A stretch of 51,942 nt of DNA from an uncultured Prevotellaceae bacterium (GTDB taxonomy: Bacteria > Bacteroidota > Bacteroidia > Bacteroidales > Bacteroidaceae), in the NCBI GenBank assembly GCA_902786665.1, contig CADADN010000051.1, positions 34,736 through 86,677 on the forward strand. The letters run 5' to 3'. Below the pieces are notes generated by a model. The model ran no database searches, was not told the DNA's origin, and saw nothing but the letters and a program-made list of their open reading frames with translations. The position numbers were made by a program, and so were the translations under genes. Shown here piece after piece: positions 32,670 through 41,640 of this stretch. Numbering within the stretch: position 1 is the stretch's first letter; each line of letters begins with the position of its first letter.

Positions 32670-35300
32670 ATGAAAAAACTATTTACTTTGACTCTGTTGT
32701 TCATGCTTGCATTGGGCATGAACGCGCAAGTGAAGAAGTCATGGGACTTCACCAAGGGGTTGAGCGATGAGACCATCGAGAACCTCAAAGCCGACGCCAC
32801 ACACTGGGCTGAAAACGGCACCGATGCCAATACCGGCGAGGTCAACAACTGGAAGAACATCGGGAAGCCCGATGCCAATTCCTACCTCATGGCCAACGGC
32901 GTCGTCATCCCAGAGACCTTCGGACTGCTCATCGACATCGGCAGCAACAAGGACAACTCCATCCACTTGGCCACCACCAAGATGCGCCTCACACGTAAGA
33001 CCACCAAGATCACCTTCCCAAAACTGGCTAACGGCCAAAAGGTGAAAGTCGTGGGACGCTCCGCCAACGGCACTGCCACCAACCGTGGCATCGCGCCCGT
33101 GCAAAACCATCTCGTCTTCCAACCTGAGGAGAGTTCGCCTCAGACCGGCGGCGCATGCATCTTCGTCGGCAACCAGGTGGAAGGGTCGGAAGGCACCTAT
33201 ACCTTCGTATGGAAGGTGGTGACCGAGGAGGCCGACTCCGTGGACGTGCAGTTCCAACTCACGCCTGATGGCGGCATCGACTTCACCCTCTTCCAAATCG
33301 ACGAGGGTGACGCCCCCGAGGTGAAGGAAGCACAGAAGGTGGCATTCCTCTACAGCGGCAGTTATGACAACGACTATGCCTACGCCTTCCTCTCCGGCGA
33401 CAGCCGCTTCGCACTCACTGAAATCAACGTCGACGCCACCGAGGAGACAGCAGCGTCATTGCGCGAATACGAGGCCATCGTCGTCAGTCCCACCATCGGG
33501 GCCGACAATGCCTTCCTGCCTGTCATCGCTGCCACCATCGCCTATGTGCCCACCCTCAACCTCAATCCCGCCCTCTATGAGCCGCTTGGATTGGGCAAGG
33601 CGGTGACTTCCGGAACCAACGTCCTCACCATCCTCGATGCTGAGAACGCCACCTTCGAGGGACTCGACATCGCTGAAGGACTCGAACTACTCACCGAGGG
33701 AAGCATCACCGGCGTGGAGCTGGGCGACTATTTCGCAGCCGACAAGGTGCTGGCCAAGGCAGGAGACGTCACGGCCATCCACATGCACAACGCCAACAGG
33801 AATGCTTACATGCTCCTGCCGCTGACCTTGGATGACATGCCGATAGCCAACATCGACAACATTGCGCAACTCATTCCGCAGGCCTTGCAGACCGTCACCG
33901 ACACCAAGCAGGAGGTGAAGGCCGTGGGCAAGCCCAACATCAACGTGACGTATGAGGATGGGCAGTCGGTGGTCAGCATCACCGCCTCCAATTCCAAGGC
34001 CATCTATTACACCCTCGACGGCAGCGACCCCACCACGTCCAGCACGGTATATGGCGAACCTTTCACCCTCTATCAGAACACCACGGTGAAGGCCTTCGGC
34101 GTGGGTGACGGCTACGACCCCTCAGAGGTGGCAAGCAGCGACGTGGTGATTAAGACACAAGCCGCCGCTCCTGTCGTCAACGTGGCTCGCGAGGCAGGCA
34201 AGTCCACTGTCACGCTCGCCGGACCCAGCGAGGGCACGACGGTGTATTACAGCTTCCGCAACACGACGACGCTCACCGAGGCAAAGGCATACAGCGAGCC
34301 GGTGGAAATCACCGAACCCACCACCATCTATGCTTTCGCACAGGGTGGCGACTTCCTCACCTCCGAGGTGACGAGCAAGTTCGTGGGTGTCGACGGCGTC
34401 GATGCCTCCACCATCCGCTGGGACGTGCTGGCTCACTTCGACGCCAACGCCGACGACTGGAAGGGCAAGGGTCAGCAGACCAACGAGGCTGGCGAAATCG
34501 TCAATGCCAACTACCTCTTCACCTGGGGAAAGAATGCCGGAACATATTACGACACCGAGTCCATCAAGGAAGTGGTGACCGGTTCCGACGGCAACGACTC
34601 CATCGTCTACAACCCGCGTCAGCCGGAGACCCTCGTGGGTGGCGACTGGGTGGCCAAGTCCATCGGCCAGGTGATGGTATGGGAGAACCTCAGCCTGGGC
34701 TACGACATCGGCGACACCTCCATGCGCAATCCCGACAGCGTGGGCGACATGGTGGGTGTGAACGACGAGCAGGGCATCACCGCCAACGCTTTGACCTTCG
34801 GCAAGCAGCCGAGCGACGGACCGTTCAACGCCAGCCTGGAGACCGTTTCCAAACTGAAGGCTCCATTCGATGTCATCGTCTATGCCGGCAACGGCAACGA
34901 GGGTGAGATTCCTACGATGCAAATCGAGGTGTCCGCCGACGGTGAGACATGGACGAAAATCGGCGACGTGGACTACTCGCTCATCAAGCGCAACTGGAAA
35001 CGCACGAAGGTGAGCTACGAGGGCACCGACGAGGTGTATGTCCGCATCCTCCACACCGCTGCCAAGTCGAGCGGCCAAATCTACGACATCTACGTGATGA
35101 ACAACGGTGAGAAGTCGAGCCAGTACTCCGAGGGTGCCCTCGACGGCATCGAGTCCCTCCTTCCCGCCGGCGACATCGTCCGCACGGAGATCTACACCAT
35201 CAACGGCGCACGTGTCAACACGATGGTCAAGGGCGTGAACATCATCCGCCGCACCTACGCCAACGGCGTGGTGAAGACCCAAAAGGTGATTGTCAGATGA
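32670..35300 (+). CDS. Large secreted non-catalytic surface protein with chitobiase-C-terminal-type domain
   Basis: The 876-residue protein has a signal peptide (1-19, MNAQ). Residues about 20-215 form a beta-sandwich (KSWDFTKGLSDETIENL, FGLLIDIGS, KITFPKLANGQKVKV). Residues about 220-395 look like an alpha/beta domain (KVAFLYSGSYDNDYAYAFL). Residues about 425-490 match the chitobiase/beta-hexosaminidase C-terminal type (IYYTLDGSDPTTSSTVY), with a second weaker copy at about 495-570. A further beta domain covers about 590-820. The end carries a tail with YTINGARV and KTQKVIVR. No catalytic residues are recognised. It may bind glycan on the surface or help GH43; this comes from context alone. 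It lies 108 bp after the GH43 gene, and a strong terminator follows at 35,608. Confidence 0.7.
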   Translation: MKKLFTLTLLFMLALGMNAQVKKSWDFTKGLSDETIENLKADATHWAENGTDANTGEVNNWKNIGKPDANSYLMANGVVIPETFGLLIDIGSNKDNSIHLATTKMRLTRKTTKITFPKLANGQKVKVVGRSANGTATNRGIAPVQNHLVFQPEESSPQTGGACIFVGNQVEGSEGTYTFVWKVVTEEADSVDVQFQLTPDGGIDFTLFQIDEGDAPEVKEAQKVAFLYSGSYDNDYAYAFLSGDSRFALTEINVDATEETAASLREYEAIVVSPTIGADNAFLPVIAATIAYVPTLNLNPALYEPLGLGKAVTSGTNVLTILDAENATFEGLDIAEGLELLTEGSITGVELGDYFAADKVLAKAGDVTAIHMHNANRNAYMLLPLTLDDMPIANIDNIAQLIPQALQTVTDTKQEVKAVGKPNINVTYEDGQSVVSITASNSKAIYYTLDGSDPTTSSTVYGEPFTLYQNTTVKAFGVGDGYDPSEVASSDVVIKTQAAAPVVNVAREAGKSTVTLAGPSEGTTVYYSFRNTTTLTEAKAYSEPVEITEPTTIYAFAQGGDFLTSEVTSKFVGVDGVDASTIRWDVLAHFDANADDWKGKGQQTNEAGEIVNANYLFTWGKNAGTYYDTESIKEVVTGSDGNDSIVYNPRQPETLVGGDWVAKSIGQVMVWENLSLGYDIGDTSMRNPDSVGDMVGVNDEQGITANALTFGKQPSDGPFNASLETVSKLKAPFDVIVYAGNGNEGEIPTMQIEVSADGETWTKIGDVDYSLIKRNWKRTKVSYEGTDEVYVRILHTAAKSSGQIYDIYVMNNGEKSSQYSEGALDGIESLLPAGDIVRTEIYTINGARVNTMVKGVNIIRRTYANGVVKTQKVIVR

Positions 35301-35302
35301 GG

Positions 35303-35527
35303 CTTTTTAAGATTTGAGATTTGAGATTTGAGATTGAAGATTGAAAATTGAAGATTGACCTTCGGCCGAAGTTGCTCACGCTCGGCAGACTTCAAGCAAG
35401 CTTGGTCTGCTCTCGCTTAATCGCAACTTTGAAAATTGAAAATTGGCCTGCGGTCGAAGTTGCTCACACTCGGCAGACTTCAAGCAAGCTTGGTCTGCTC
35501 TCGCTTAATCGCAACTTTGAAGATTGA
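35303..35527. repeat. Two 63-bp imperfect palindromes (repeat family C) in 88-bp units
   Basis: Copies at 35,368-35,430 and 35,456-35,518 fold as nested stems: GTTGC/GCAAC, GCAGAC/GTCTGC and CAAGC/GCTTG. They are preceded by GATTTGAGATTTGAG-type simple repeats. The same pair, with the same 88-bp period, occurs at 46,114-46,264. This is a REP-type element and is not coding. Confidence 0.85.
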
Positions 35528-35607
35528 AAATTGGGCGCACACTGCCTTTTGGCGTGGTCTGTCCGCAGACTGGCTACGAAGGCTTTTGCACACGATATCA
35601 CTACCAA

Positions 35608-35642
35608 GAAATCCTCCCCCACGCCGGGGAGGATTTCTTTTT
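35608..35642 (+). terminator. Strong intrinsic terminator
   Basis: A 12-bp stem GAAATCCTCCCC/GGGGAGGATTTC with a 6-nt loop is followed by TTTTT. It ends transcription from the GH43/surface-protein region. Confidence 0.88.
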
Positions 35643-35662
35643 GGATGATGTTTTGAATAATT

Positions 35663-35770
35663 CGTTATTCCGTTATTTCGTTATTTCGTTATTCCGTTAT
35701 CGCGTTATTTCGTTATTTCGTTATTCCGAAATCTCGTTATTCCAGAAATTTCATTATTCCAGAAATCTCT
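35663..35770. repeat. Octamer tandem repeat CGTTATTY
   Basis: About nine CGTTATTT/CGTTATTC units follow one another, then degenerate ones (CGAAATCT, CATTATTC). The array lies between the terminator and the next promoter, about 200 bp before the -33 element. Copy number could vary between strains. Confidence 0.8.
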
Positions 35771-35848
35771 TCCCATCCCTCAATCCCTTTGGCATTTTTC
35801 CCCATCCGATGATTTGTGAAAAGCCTGACTAAAAAAATCCTGTCTTTT

Positions 35849-35882
35849 ATTGGATTCTTTGATGGAAAAGCACTAACTTTGC
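35849..35882 (+). promoter_or_regulatory. Promoter of the secreted alpha/beta hydrolase gene
   Basis: ATTG (35,849-35,852) and TAACTTTGC (35,874-35,882) are 21 bp apart. The leader to the chosen start is about 107 bp. Confidence 0.55.
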
Positions 35883-35989
35883 GGTGAGAAATGGCATTTT
35901 TGCTTTCATTCAGCACTATGGAAGGGCTGGCATCAACCATTTCTCTTTATTGAACAATGGACATTTTATTTATCAATACTTACCTATTT

Positions 35990-37660
35990 ATGAGAAAAGT
36001 ACTACTAACCCTGTTTGCCGCTGCATGTGTCGCATCGGCTGCAAGCGCCCAGACATCAGCGTCTGACTACGAGGTCATCCATGAGAAAGATACGATATGG
36101 AACTTCGGCTATAATGATGTCAACCTCTACAGCAGGAAGATGCATCGCATCGACATCACTTACCTCTCGAAAGACCATGAGGGCAATGACGTCACCCTCA
36201 GTGGCTACGTGGCAATCCCATACGACATCTACAATGGGTCGCAGCCCTGCGACGGCATCTTGCTCTACAACCACTACACGCAGATGCACAAAGAATTCGC
36301 ACCCACCAATGGATATTCCATTGGCGAGGATTTTGTCATGGCCAACCCGCTCAGCCCCAACTACATCGTGGTGTCGAGCGACTTCCAAGGCTTCGGCGTC
36401 ACGGTTGACATGCCACAGGCATACTGCTATGGCGACTGCAATGGGCAAGCCAGCGTCGACATGCTCCTGGCTGCAAGGAAGCTGCTCGATGACCGCAACA
36501 TGAGCCAAGGGAAGTTCCTCTTCAATGCCGGTTACTCATCGGGAGGATATGACGCCATCGCCACACAGCGGGTGCGAGACATGCATTACAGTGATGAAAT
36601 CGTGTTTGACAAGACATTCACAGGAGGTGCGCCTTTCGACCTCTTGGAAGCCTGTCGTTACTACATCGAACACAAGGACGATGCGAATATCGACGTGGTG
36701 TGCATGCCCATGGTGCTCGACGTGTTCAACCAGATTGCCAACCTTGGTTTTACATATGACCAGATGTTCAAAGAGCCTTACAACGTGAAATTCCAAGATT
36801 GGATTGCGAGTCGCACATTCAGCAACGCAGCCGTCATGGACTCCCTGGAAGGCAAGACGCTCTCCGAAATCGTGAACGACAACTTTCTCAACACCTCCTC
36901 CGAGGAATACAACATGCTTCGCCAAGTCGTCAAAAGCAAATCGTTGGCCAATGACTGGACACCCGATTTCTCGCAGAGATATTATGTGATGCACTTGGTC
37001 AGAGACAACACCGTGCCGGCTAGTTCAGGAAGGGAATTCCTCAGGTTCCTCAGCAAGTTCACTTACGAGGACTCATCTGAAAGGCCGTTCATGAAGTCTC
37101 TCGTGCCGGAACGCACGAGGCTGCAGACCAATTTCGTCGTCCCCGACTATCATCACACCATTGTCGGCGGCATCATATTCTACCTCAATCTCGCCGCTAC
37201 GCTATCGGCATATCCCGTGATGTATTACGATGGCGAACTGAACACCCACTATGCCGACTTGGTGGAGGACGCCACCATCATGGGCATCATCCAAAAACTC
37301 GAGGAAAAGGGTTATGACGTGAGAGGAGCCGTGCAGAAACTCACCAATGGCGGGACAGGTGGCAGCTTCTTCGACGTGCTTGCCAAAATCGAGAACACAC
37401 TCAACAACCTGGGAACCAATACCACCGAGGTGCTGCAAATTGCTGATGACAGCGGCCTCGAAATCTTAGACTTGATTCAACTATATCAGTATTTGACCAC
37501 GCCTCCCGACGCCGAGTCTGCCAACCAAGGCTTCTTCGACGAAGCCGAGACCGTTGTCAGGAAGTCTGAGACAGAGCCTTGTCTTACAGACTACTACCAG
37601 CAGTATCTCTATAACTGGCTGCAAGAGAACAATGTGAACATCTTCGACCAACCCGAGTAA
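35990..37660 (+). CDS. Secreted alpha/beta hydrolase (lipase/esterase-like)
   Basis: The start at 35,990 (MRKVLLTLFAAACVASAASAQ) gives a clean signal peptide; the frame is open for eleven codons upstream. The 556 residues contain the nucleophile elbow GYSSGG (S183 of GxSxG), VVSSDFQGFG before it, and plausible acid and base regions LVRDNTVPASSG and VPDYHHTIVGG. The layout resembles secreted lipase/esterase proteins of the LIP type with a helical insertion (about 215-330). The C-terminal extension (about 440-556) is helical and unassigned. The substrate may be a lipid or acyl ester. It lies 53 bp before the phosphodiesterase-like gene and shares its terminator. Confidence 0.78.
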   Translation: MRKVLLTLFAAACVASAASAQTSASDYEVIHEKDTIWNFGYNDVNLYSRKMHRIDITYLSKDHEGNDVTLSGYVAIPYDIYNGSQPCDGILLYNHYTQMHKEFAPTNGYSIGEDFVMANPLSPNYIVVSSDFQGFGVTVDMPQAYCYGDCNGQASVDMLLAARKLLDDRNMSQGKFLFNAGYSSGGYDAIATQRVRDMHYSDEIVFDKTFTGGAPFDLLEACRYYIEHKDDANIDVVCMPMVLDVFNQIANLGFTYDQMFKEPYNVKFQDWIASRTFSNAAVMDSLEGKTLSEIVNDNFLNTSSEEYNMLRQVVKSKSLANDWTPDFSQRYYVMHLVRDNTVPASSGREFLRFLSKFTYEDSSERPFMKSLVPERTRLQTNFVVPDYHHTIVGGIIFYLNLAATLSAYPVMYYDGELNTHYADLVEDATIMGIIQKLEEKGYDVRGAVQKLTNGGTGGSFFDVLAKIENTLNNLGTNTTEVLQIADDSGLEILDLIQLYQYLTTPPDAESANQGFFDEAETVVRKSETEPCLTDYYQQYLYNWLQENNVNIFDQPE

Positions 37661-37713
37661 GCAACAGAAGGCGTTTGTTTTTCAAGTATTACATTCACTT
37701 AACCAACAACATT

Positions 37714-38883
37714 ATGAAAAAGTTCATATCACATCATATGAAAGTCGCGCTCCTCTTGGCTTGCGCCACCTTCACCACTGTCAATGCACAGAACAGCAAC
37801 AACCAACCGCCTATCGAAGAAGAGACGGTGGATTTCAGCTTGCTCACCTTGAACGTCGATGGACTTCCGGGGAAAATCTTTGTCTTCAATGTCAATGCCG
37901 ACGGACCCTTGTCGGAGGGAAGCGAACGTATCAGCGAATACCTCGCATCCAAAGATTGTGACTTCCTGTGCTTGCAGGAGGATTTCAACTACCGTTGGGA
38001 AATATGGTCGCGCCTGTTCGCCGGTTACGACCATGACGATTGGTCTGGTGGAATCATCCTTGAGGAAAAGGAGATAGATTTCGCCCACTTGCAATATTTG
38101 AAGTTTGAATGCGACGGCCTCAATGCTGTATGGAAGAAGAACATCACACCCCTGCGGCATGAGCGTGTGGCTTGGGAGAAGAGCTTTGGTAAATTCAGCC
38201 ACGATTTCGACGACATCATCACCAAGGGCTTCCGCCGCCATGAGATGATACTGCCCGACGGCAAAGAGATTGTTGTCTACAACCTGCACATGGATGCCAG
38301 TTCCGAACGTGACGAAACGAAAGGCAACGACGCCAAGGACAGAGAGGCGCGCCAAGCGCAGTGGGTGCAGCTGAGAGAGCATATCCTCGACAATCTGGAT
38401 GAACGTCCCATCGTCGTGGCGGGCGACATGAACAGTTTCTATCATCGCGACGACATCAATACGGTCTTCATCAATGCCATAGAGGAAACGGGAAGAGCCA
38501 TGGTGAAAGATGCATGGGTGGAATCCTGCAATAAAGGCATATACCCGGACGTTGGCAGCGAGGCTGTTGAAAGCGAGACGCTCGACAATATCCTGTATAT
38601 CAGCCCTAAAGGGGGCTATGGACTGAAATTGCTCGACTTCGAAATCGATGAAGACGGCTACAAGCGCGACGGCAAGCCATTGGGAGACCACTATCCTCTC
38701 ATCGCCAAATTCCATATTTTTGACAATTCTTCCTCGTCTCAAGAGAGTAAGCCAAGCGGCATCAGCAACGTCACCGACGGCAGCCAATCCCCGGCAGACG
38801 CCTACGACCTCAAAGGCGTGCGTCACACGGGCGACCTGCAGCATGGCACTTACATCATCAACGGAAAGAAGGTGGTGAAGTGA
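37714..38883 (+). CDS. Secreted endonuclease/exonuclease/phosphatase-family hydrolase (sphingomyelinase/nuclease-like)
   Basis: The start at 37,714 (MKKFISHHMKVALLLA) gives a signal peptide ending VNAQ. The 389 residues carry all EEP-family motifs: LLTLNVDGLP (N47), CLQED (E89), YNLHMDA (H192, D194), VAGDMNS (D238, N240) and GDHYPL (D325, H326). The family cleaves phosphodiester bonds in DNA, phospholipids or sphingomyelin. A secreted form with YNLHMDA is closest in style to bacterial sphingomyelinases, but this is not proven. The end has the Prevotella-type tail (AYDLKGVRH, GTYIINGKKVVK), implying surface display or release. Pairing with the preceding lipase-like gene suggests lipid breakdown. 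Confidence 0.85.
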   Translation: MKKFISHHMKVALLLACATFTTVNAQNSNNQPPIEEETVDFSLLTLNVDGLPGKIFVFNVNADGPLSEGSERISEYLASKDCDFLCLQEDFNYRWEIWSRLFAGYDHDDWSGGIILEEKEIDFAHLQYLKFECDGLNAVWKKNITPLRHERVAWEKSFGKFSHDFDDIITKGFRRHEMILPDGKEIVVYNLHMDASSERDETKGNDAKDREARQAQWVQLREHILDNLDERPIVVAGDMNSFYHRDDINTVFINAIEETGRAMVKDAWVESCNKGIYPDVGSEAVESETLDNILYISPKGGYGLKLLDFEIDEDGYKRDGKPLGDHYPLIAKFHIFDNSSSSQESKPSGISNVTDGSQSPADAYDLKGVRHTGDLQHGTYIINGKKVVK

Positions 38884-38918
38884 TGACTTGGAGAAGGAAA
38901 TGACCATACGGTAACTTG

Positions 38919-38955
38919 AAGGGGGTGTGTTGAAATAGTTGACACACCCCCTTTT
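38919..38955 (+). terminator. Intrinsic terminator
   Basis: A 10-bp stem GGGGGTGTGT/ACACACCCCC (38,921-38,930 and 38,942-38,951) is followed by TTTT, with AA before it. It ends the hydrolase pair. Confidence 0.88.
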
Positions 38956-39140
38956 CTCGCGAAGCCACTGACAATTTCTTGCCGAAGGTGACAAAAGTGA
39001 AGAGCACCTTTGTGAAAAAATCCAATTGTAATGAAAAAGATGGGGAAAGATTTGCTTTATAATAAGATTATAATTATCTTTCCTCTATAAAAGGTTAATA
39101 AATCCCTCCGCAATACCATATTAATCAAGCATATCTTTAC

Positions 39141-39346
39141 GTGATGCATACACCGAGTTGGGGCAACATTTTTTCATGCTACCCTAACTCGGGTTTATAC
39201 GCGGTAATACTTTCCTCTACGAGTTTACCTCAAACTGGGTTCTATTGCCGCCCATGTCATCGGTTAATTTGCAAGACGGGGTTGGGAGTACAAGTGACTC
39301 CGACCACCACAAAGATAATAGCCTTGCCATGGGCGGTATATCCTCG
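39141..39346 (-). ncRNA. Candidate bridge/seek RNA region of the IS110-family element
   Basis: The stretch after the transposase stop is not coding but rich in pairing. CCGAGTT/AACTCGG (39,153-39,159 and 39,186-39,192) forms a stem with an inner GGG/CCC extension. CCGCCCATG/CATGGGCGG (39,248-39,256 and 39,328-39,336) forms a 9-bp perfect pair. IS110-family elements encode a guide RNA in a non-coding end, and in the IS1111 group it lies 3' of the transposase. The call rests on position and pairing only. Confidence 0.45.
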
Positions 39347-40501
39347 TCACCCTTTGTTGCCATCGGGTGTGCCAGGATCTTTTTGGAAGTCCTTGTACTC
39401 CACCTTGTCGTGCAGCACATGCCATACGGCGATTAGTTGTTTCCTTGCCACGGCCACGAGCACCTTCATCTTGTTCTTCCTCCTCACCTGCGTCTGGTGG
39501 TAGGAGAACCTGCTGAAGAAGAAGTCCTTAGTCCTGCTCGCCGCCCACGCGCACTCTATGATGGTCTTGCGGAGGTACCTGTTGCCATGTGTGATGCGGC
39601 GCGACTTGACCTTCCTGTTCGACTCGTCGTTGCACGGCTTGAGACCACTCCAGGATGCAAGGTGGTTGGCGGTGGGGAACTTGTCCATGTCCGTTCCGAT
39701 TTCTGCGATCAATGATGTGGCCGCCCTCTCCTTGATTCCCGGTATGGTCTGAAGCCTGCGCAATTCGTCGGGGAAGAGCTCCTCGCACTTGGCAGTCATC
39801 CTCTCCTGACACTCGCGCTTGTGTCTCTCCGCCATCTCTATCTCCTCGGCGAGCTGCCTCATGGCGTCCTTCTCCGCCTCGGAGACGATGCCCGTGAGCG
39901 AGGCCTTGATGGTGTCACGGCCATGGCGGTTGATGATGCGCCCGTGGACTTGCGCCACGAGCACCTCGGGGTCCGTGACACCCGACGCAAGCAAGGCCAC
40001 CACCTTCTTGTAGCTCTTGCAATCGACGTTGGACACGTAGTTGCTCAGCCGGATGTTGCACCGCTGAAGCACGGCGTCGAGCTTGGAAAGCTTGCGCACG
40101 ATCTCCTCGTCGAGGTCGAAGATGCGGCGGTCCCACTGCCGCAGCTGCTGGATGTCCTCGGGAGGGACGAAGCTGCCACCGATGAGCTCCTTCATCGTGC
40201 ACTCGGCTATCCATTGCGCATCTTTCACGTCGCTCTTGCGGCCGGGAAGCTGCTTGATGAAGTAGGGGTTGACAAGGTGGAGGGTGAAGTGTCCTTCGAG
40301 CACACGCCATATGGGAATCCAGTAGATGCTCGTGCTCTCCATCGACACCTCCTTCACCCCACAAGAAAGCATCAAGTCGCGCATCTCATGAAGCTGGGTT
40401 GTTAAAACTCCGAAAACTCTCTCAAAAATCTCGCCTGAATCGTTCAGAATACAAAGATAAATGCTATCTTTGTGCACGTCAAGGCCGCATACTGTTCTCA
40501 T
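39347..40501 (-). CDS. IS110-family transposase
   Basis: The 384-residue protein has the N-terminal DEDD RuvC-like domain (GLDVHKDSIY with D8, VSMESTSIYW, KSDVKDAQWIAE) and the C-terminal Transposase_20 domain (LQTIPGIKERAATSLIAEIG, SWSGLKPCNDESNRKVKSRRITHGN, LRKTIIECAWAA). The C-terminal domain carries the family's serine, in LASWSGLKP. The frame looks intact and full length, so the element may be active. DEDD transposases of this family work with an RNA encoded in the non-coding end. A second copy of the first eleven codons and leader lies at 44,685 onward. Confidence 0.95.
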   Translation of the reverse strand: MRTVCGLDVHKDSIYLCILNDSGEIFERVFGVLTTQLHEMRDLMLSCGVKEVSMESTSIYWIPIWRVLEGHFTLHLVNPYFIKQLPGRKSDVKDAQWIAECTMKELIGGSFVPPEDIQQLRQWDRRIFDLDEEIVRKLSKLDAVLQRCNIRLSNYVSNVDCKSYKKVVALLASGVTDPEVLVAQVHGRIINRHGRDTIKASLTGIVSEAEKDAMRQLAEEIEMAERHKRECQERMTAKCEELFPDELRRLQTIPGIKERAATSLIAEIGTDMDKFPTANHLASWSGLKPCNDESNRKVKSRRITHGNRYLRKTIIECAWAASRTKDFFFSRFSYHQTQVRRKNKMKVLVAVARKQLIAVWHVLHDKVEYKDFQKDPGTPDGNKG

Positions 40502-40625
40502 AAGCCTAAAAGTTGAGGATTAAACATTTAAAAATATCACCTCAAATATATCAAAAAATTGTGACTATCGGAGGGATTTATTCCCTTTTTTATCTCAACT
40601 GGCTTAAAAAATCGGATTTTTTATC

Positions 40626-40634
40626 TAAATTTGC
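40626..40634 (+). promoter_or_regulatory. -7 box upstream of the secreted unknown gene
   Basis: TAAATTTGC matches TAnnTTTGC exactly and lies 26 bp before the start at 40,661. The surrounding sequence (40,568-40,635) is repeated at 44,810-44,877 with the same box, so this promoter segment exists twice in the window. Confidence 0.55.
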
Positions 40635-40660
40635 ATCAAGTTTGTGCCAAACTACTTGAA

Positions 40661-41635
40661 ATGATGAAGAACATATTTACCATCCTGCTGCTGGCGGCAT
40701 CATTGTCCTTGCACGCACAGAAGCAGCAACCAGTTAAGATTGTGTTTGAGATTCGCCCGGAGGTGAATTACGTGACGCATCTCTACACGTTGGCGGAACT
40801 CGGATTTTCCGACTTGGCTTATGCTGCAAAATATGGCAACACACTTCCACAAGCAGCTATTGACACCTTAAAGAAGTATAAAGAGTATCTTACCTTCGCA
40901 CAAGGTGAAAACGGACCTCTGTCATGGTTCTTCTTCAGGGTGGCTCAAGAGACGTTTGATGATGCTGATGCACTCAAAGCCGTCATGGACGGCTACCGAG
41001 AAGAGGCTCTAAGGCTGGGCGTCCCAGCAGACGAGATGGCTATTCCTACAGCAATTGCCAATGTGTATGTGGAAAACTTTGATCATTATCTCAAGAACGT
41101 CTATCCGCAGGTAAAGGCCGATATGGAGGAGCGTCGGCAGTTGTTGAACCAAAAGATGCAACAGCAGTCGTTTGTCAAAGACTGGGAGCGAGTGACGGGT
41201 TACAAATGGAATCGGGGCGATTATCACTGGCTGCTGTATCGTGCTGGTCAGAAAGGTCCTTCGTACAACAATCTTAACGACAGCACCAACACCGTCTGGT
41301 ACAATCAGGACATTGACTATCAGTTGGTGATGTTCAGCCATGAGTTCGGCATATTTCTGATGCAGGACAGCATTTCCCCCATTTACGAGGAAATGAAGGA
41401 ATATACACGGAAATTAGAGTCAGACCTTGACCTGACCTACGTTCCCTGGAGCGCCTTCGAGAGTCTGGCCTGTTGGTACAACTGTAAGATTGCAGGCAAG
41501 GCAACTGCGGATTACCATGCCTTCGGCGAAGCTGACGTGGAGACATTCTGTCGGATATTCGACCGTCTGTCGAATGACGGCATCAGCGATCCCGCAGAAC
41601 TCTATCGCAAGGGTATTATGGAATATTTGAAATAA
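40661..41635 (+). CDS. Secreted protein of unknown function with an HE motif (DUF4932-like?)
   Basis: The start at 40,661 (MMKNIFTILLLAASLSLHAQ) yields a signal peptide; the frame is open for ten codons upstream. The 324-residue protein is mostly helical: FEIRPEVNYVTHLYTLAEL, QGENGPLSWFFFRVAQETF, then FSHEFGIFL at about 228-236. The HE in that segment and the overall layout recall DUF4932 proteins, some of which carry a metallopeptidase-like HExxH, but here the second histidine is missing, so activity is doubtful. It lies directly beside the IS110 element, which may have brought its promoter. Function unknown. Confidence 0.65.
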   Translation: MMKNIFTILLLAASLSLHAQKQQPVKIVFEIRPEVNYVTHLYTLAELGFSDLAYAAKYGNTLPQAAIDTLKKYKEYLTFAQGENGPLSWFFFRVAQETFDDADALKAVMDGYREEALRLGVPADEMAIPTAIANVYVENFDHYLKNVYPQVKADMEERRQLLNQKMQQQSFVKDWERVTGYKWNRGDYHWLLYRAGQKGPSYNNLNDSTNTVWYNQDIDYQLVMFSHEFGIFLMQDSISPIYEEMKEYTRKLESDLDLTYVPWSAFESLACWYNCKIAGKATADYHAFGEADVETFCRIFDRLSNDGISDPAELYRKGIMEYLK

Positions 41636-41640
41636 TTACT

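Larger units (their letters stand above)
39097..40582 (-). mobile_element. IS110-family insertion sequence
   Basis: The element contains one transposase on the minus strand and a structured non-coding 3' part. It is bounded by a 14-bp inverted repeat, AATAAATCCCTCCG at 39,097-39,110 and CGGAGGGATTTATT at 40,569-40,582, with further partial match outside. IS110 elements normally lack true terminal inverted repeats, so the exact ends are uncertain. The 5' end recurs at 44,685-44,786. Confidence 0.7.

Noticed and set aside
34122-35282. A 386-codon minus-strand frame over the chitobiase-type surface protein
   Set aside because: This is a codon-bias shadow; the plus-strand frame has the signal peptide, domains and tail.
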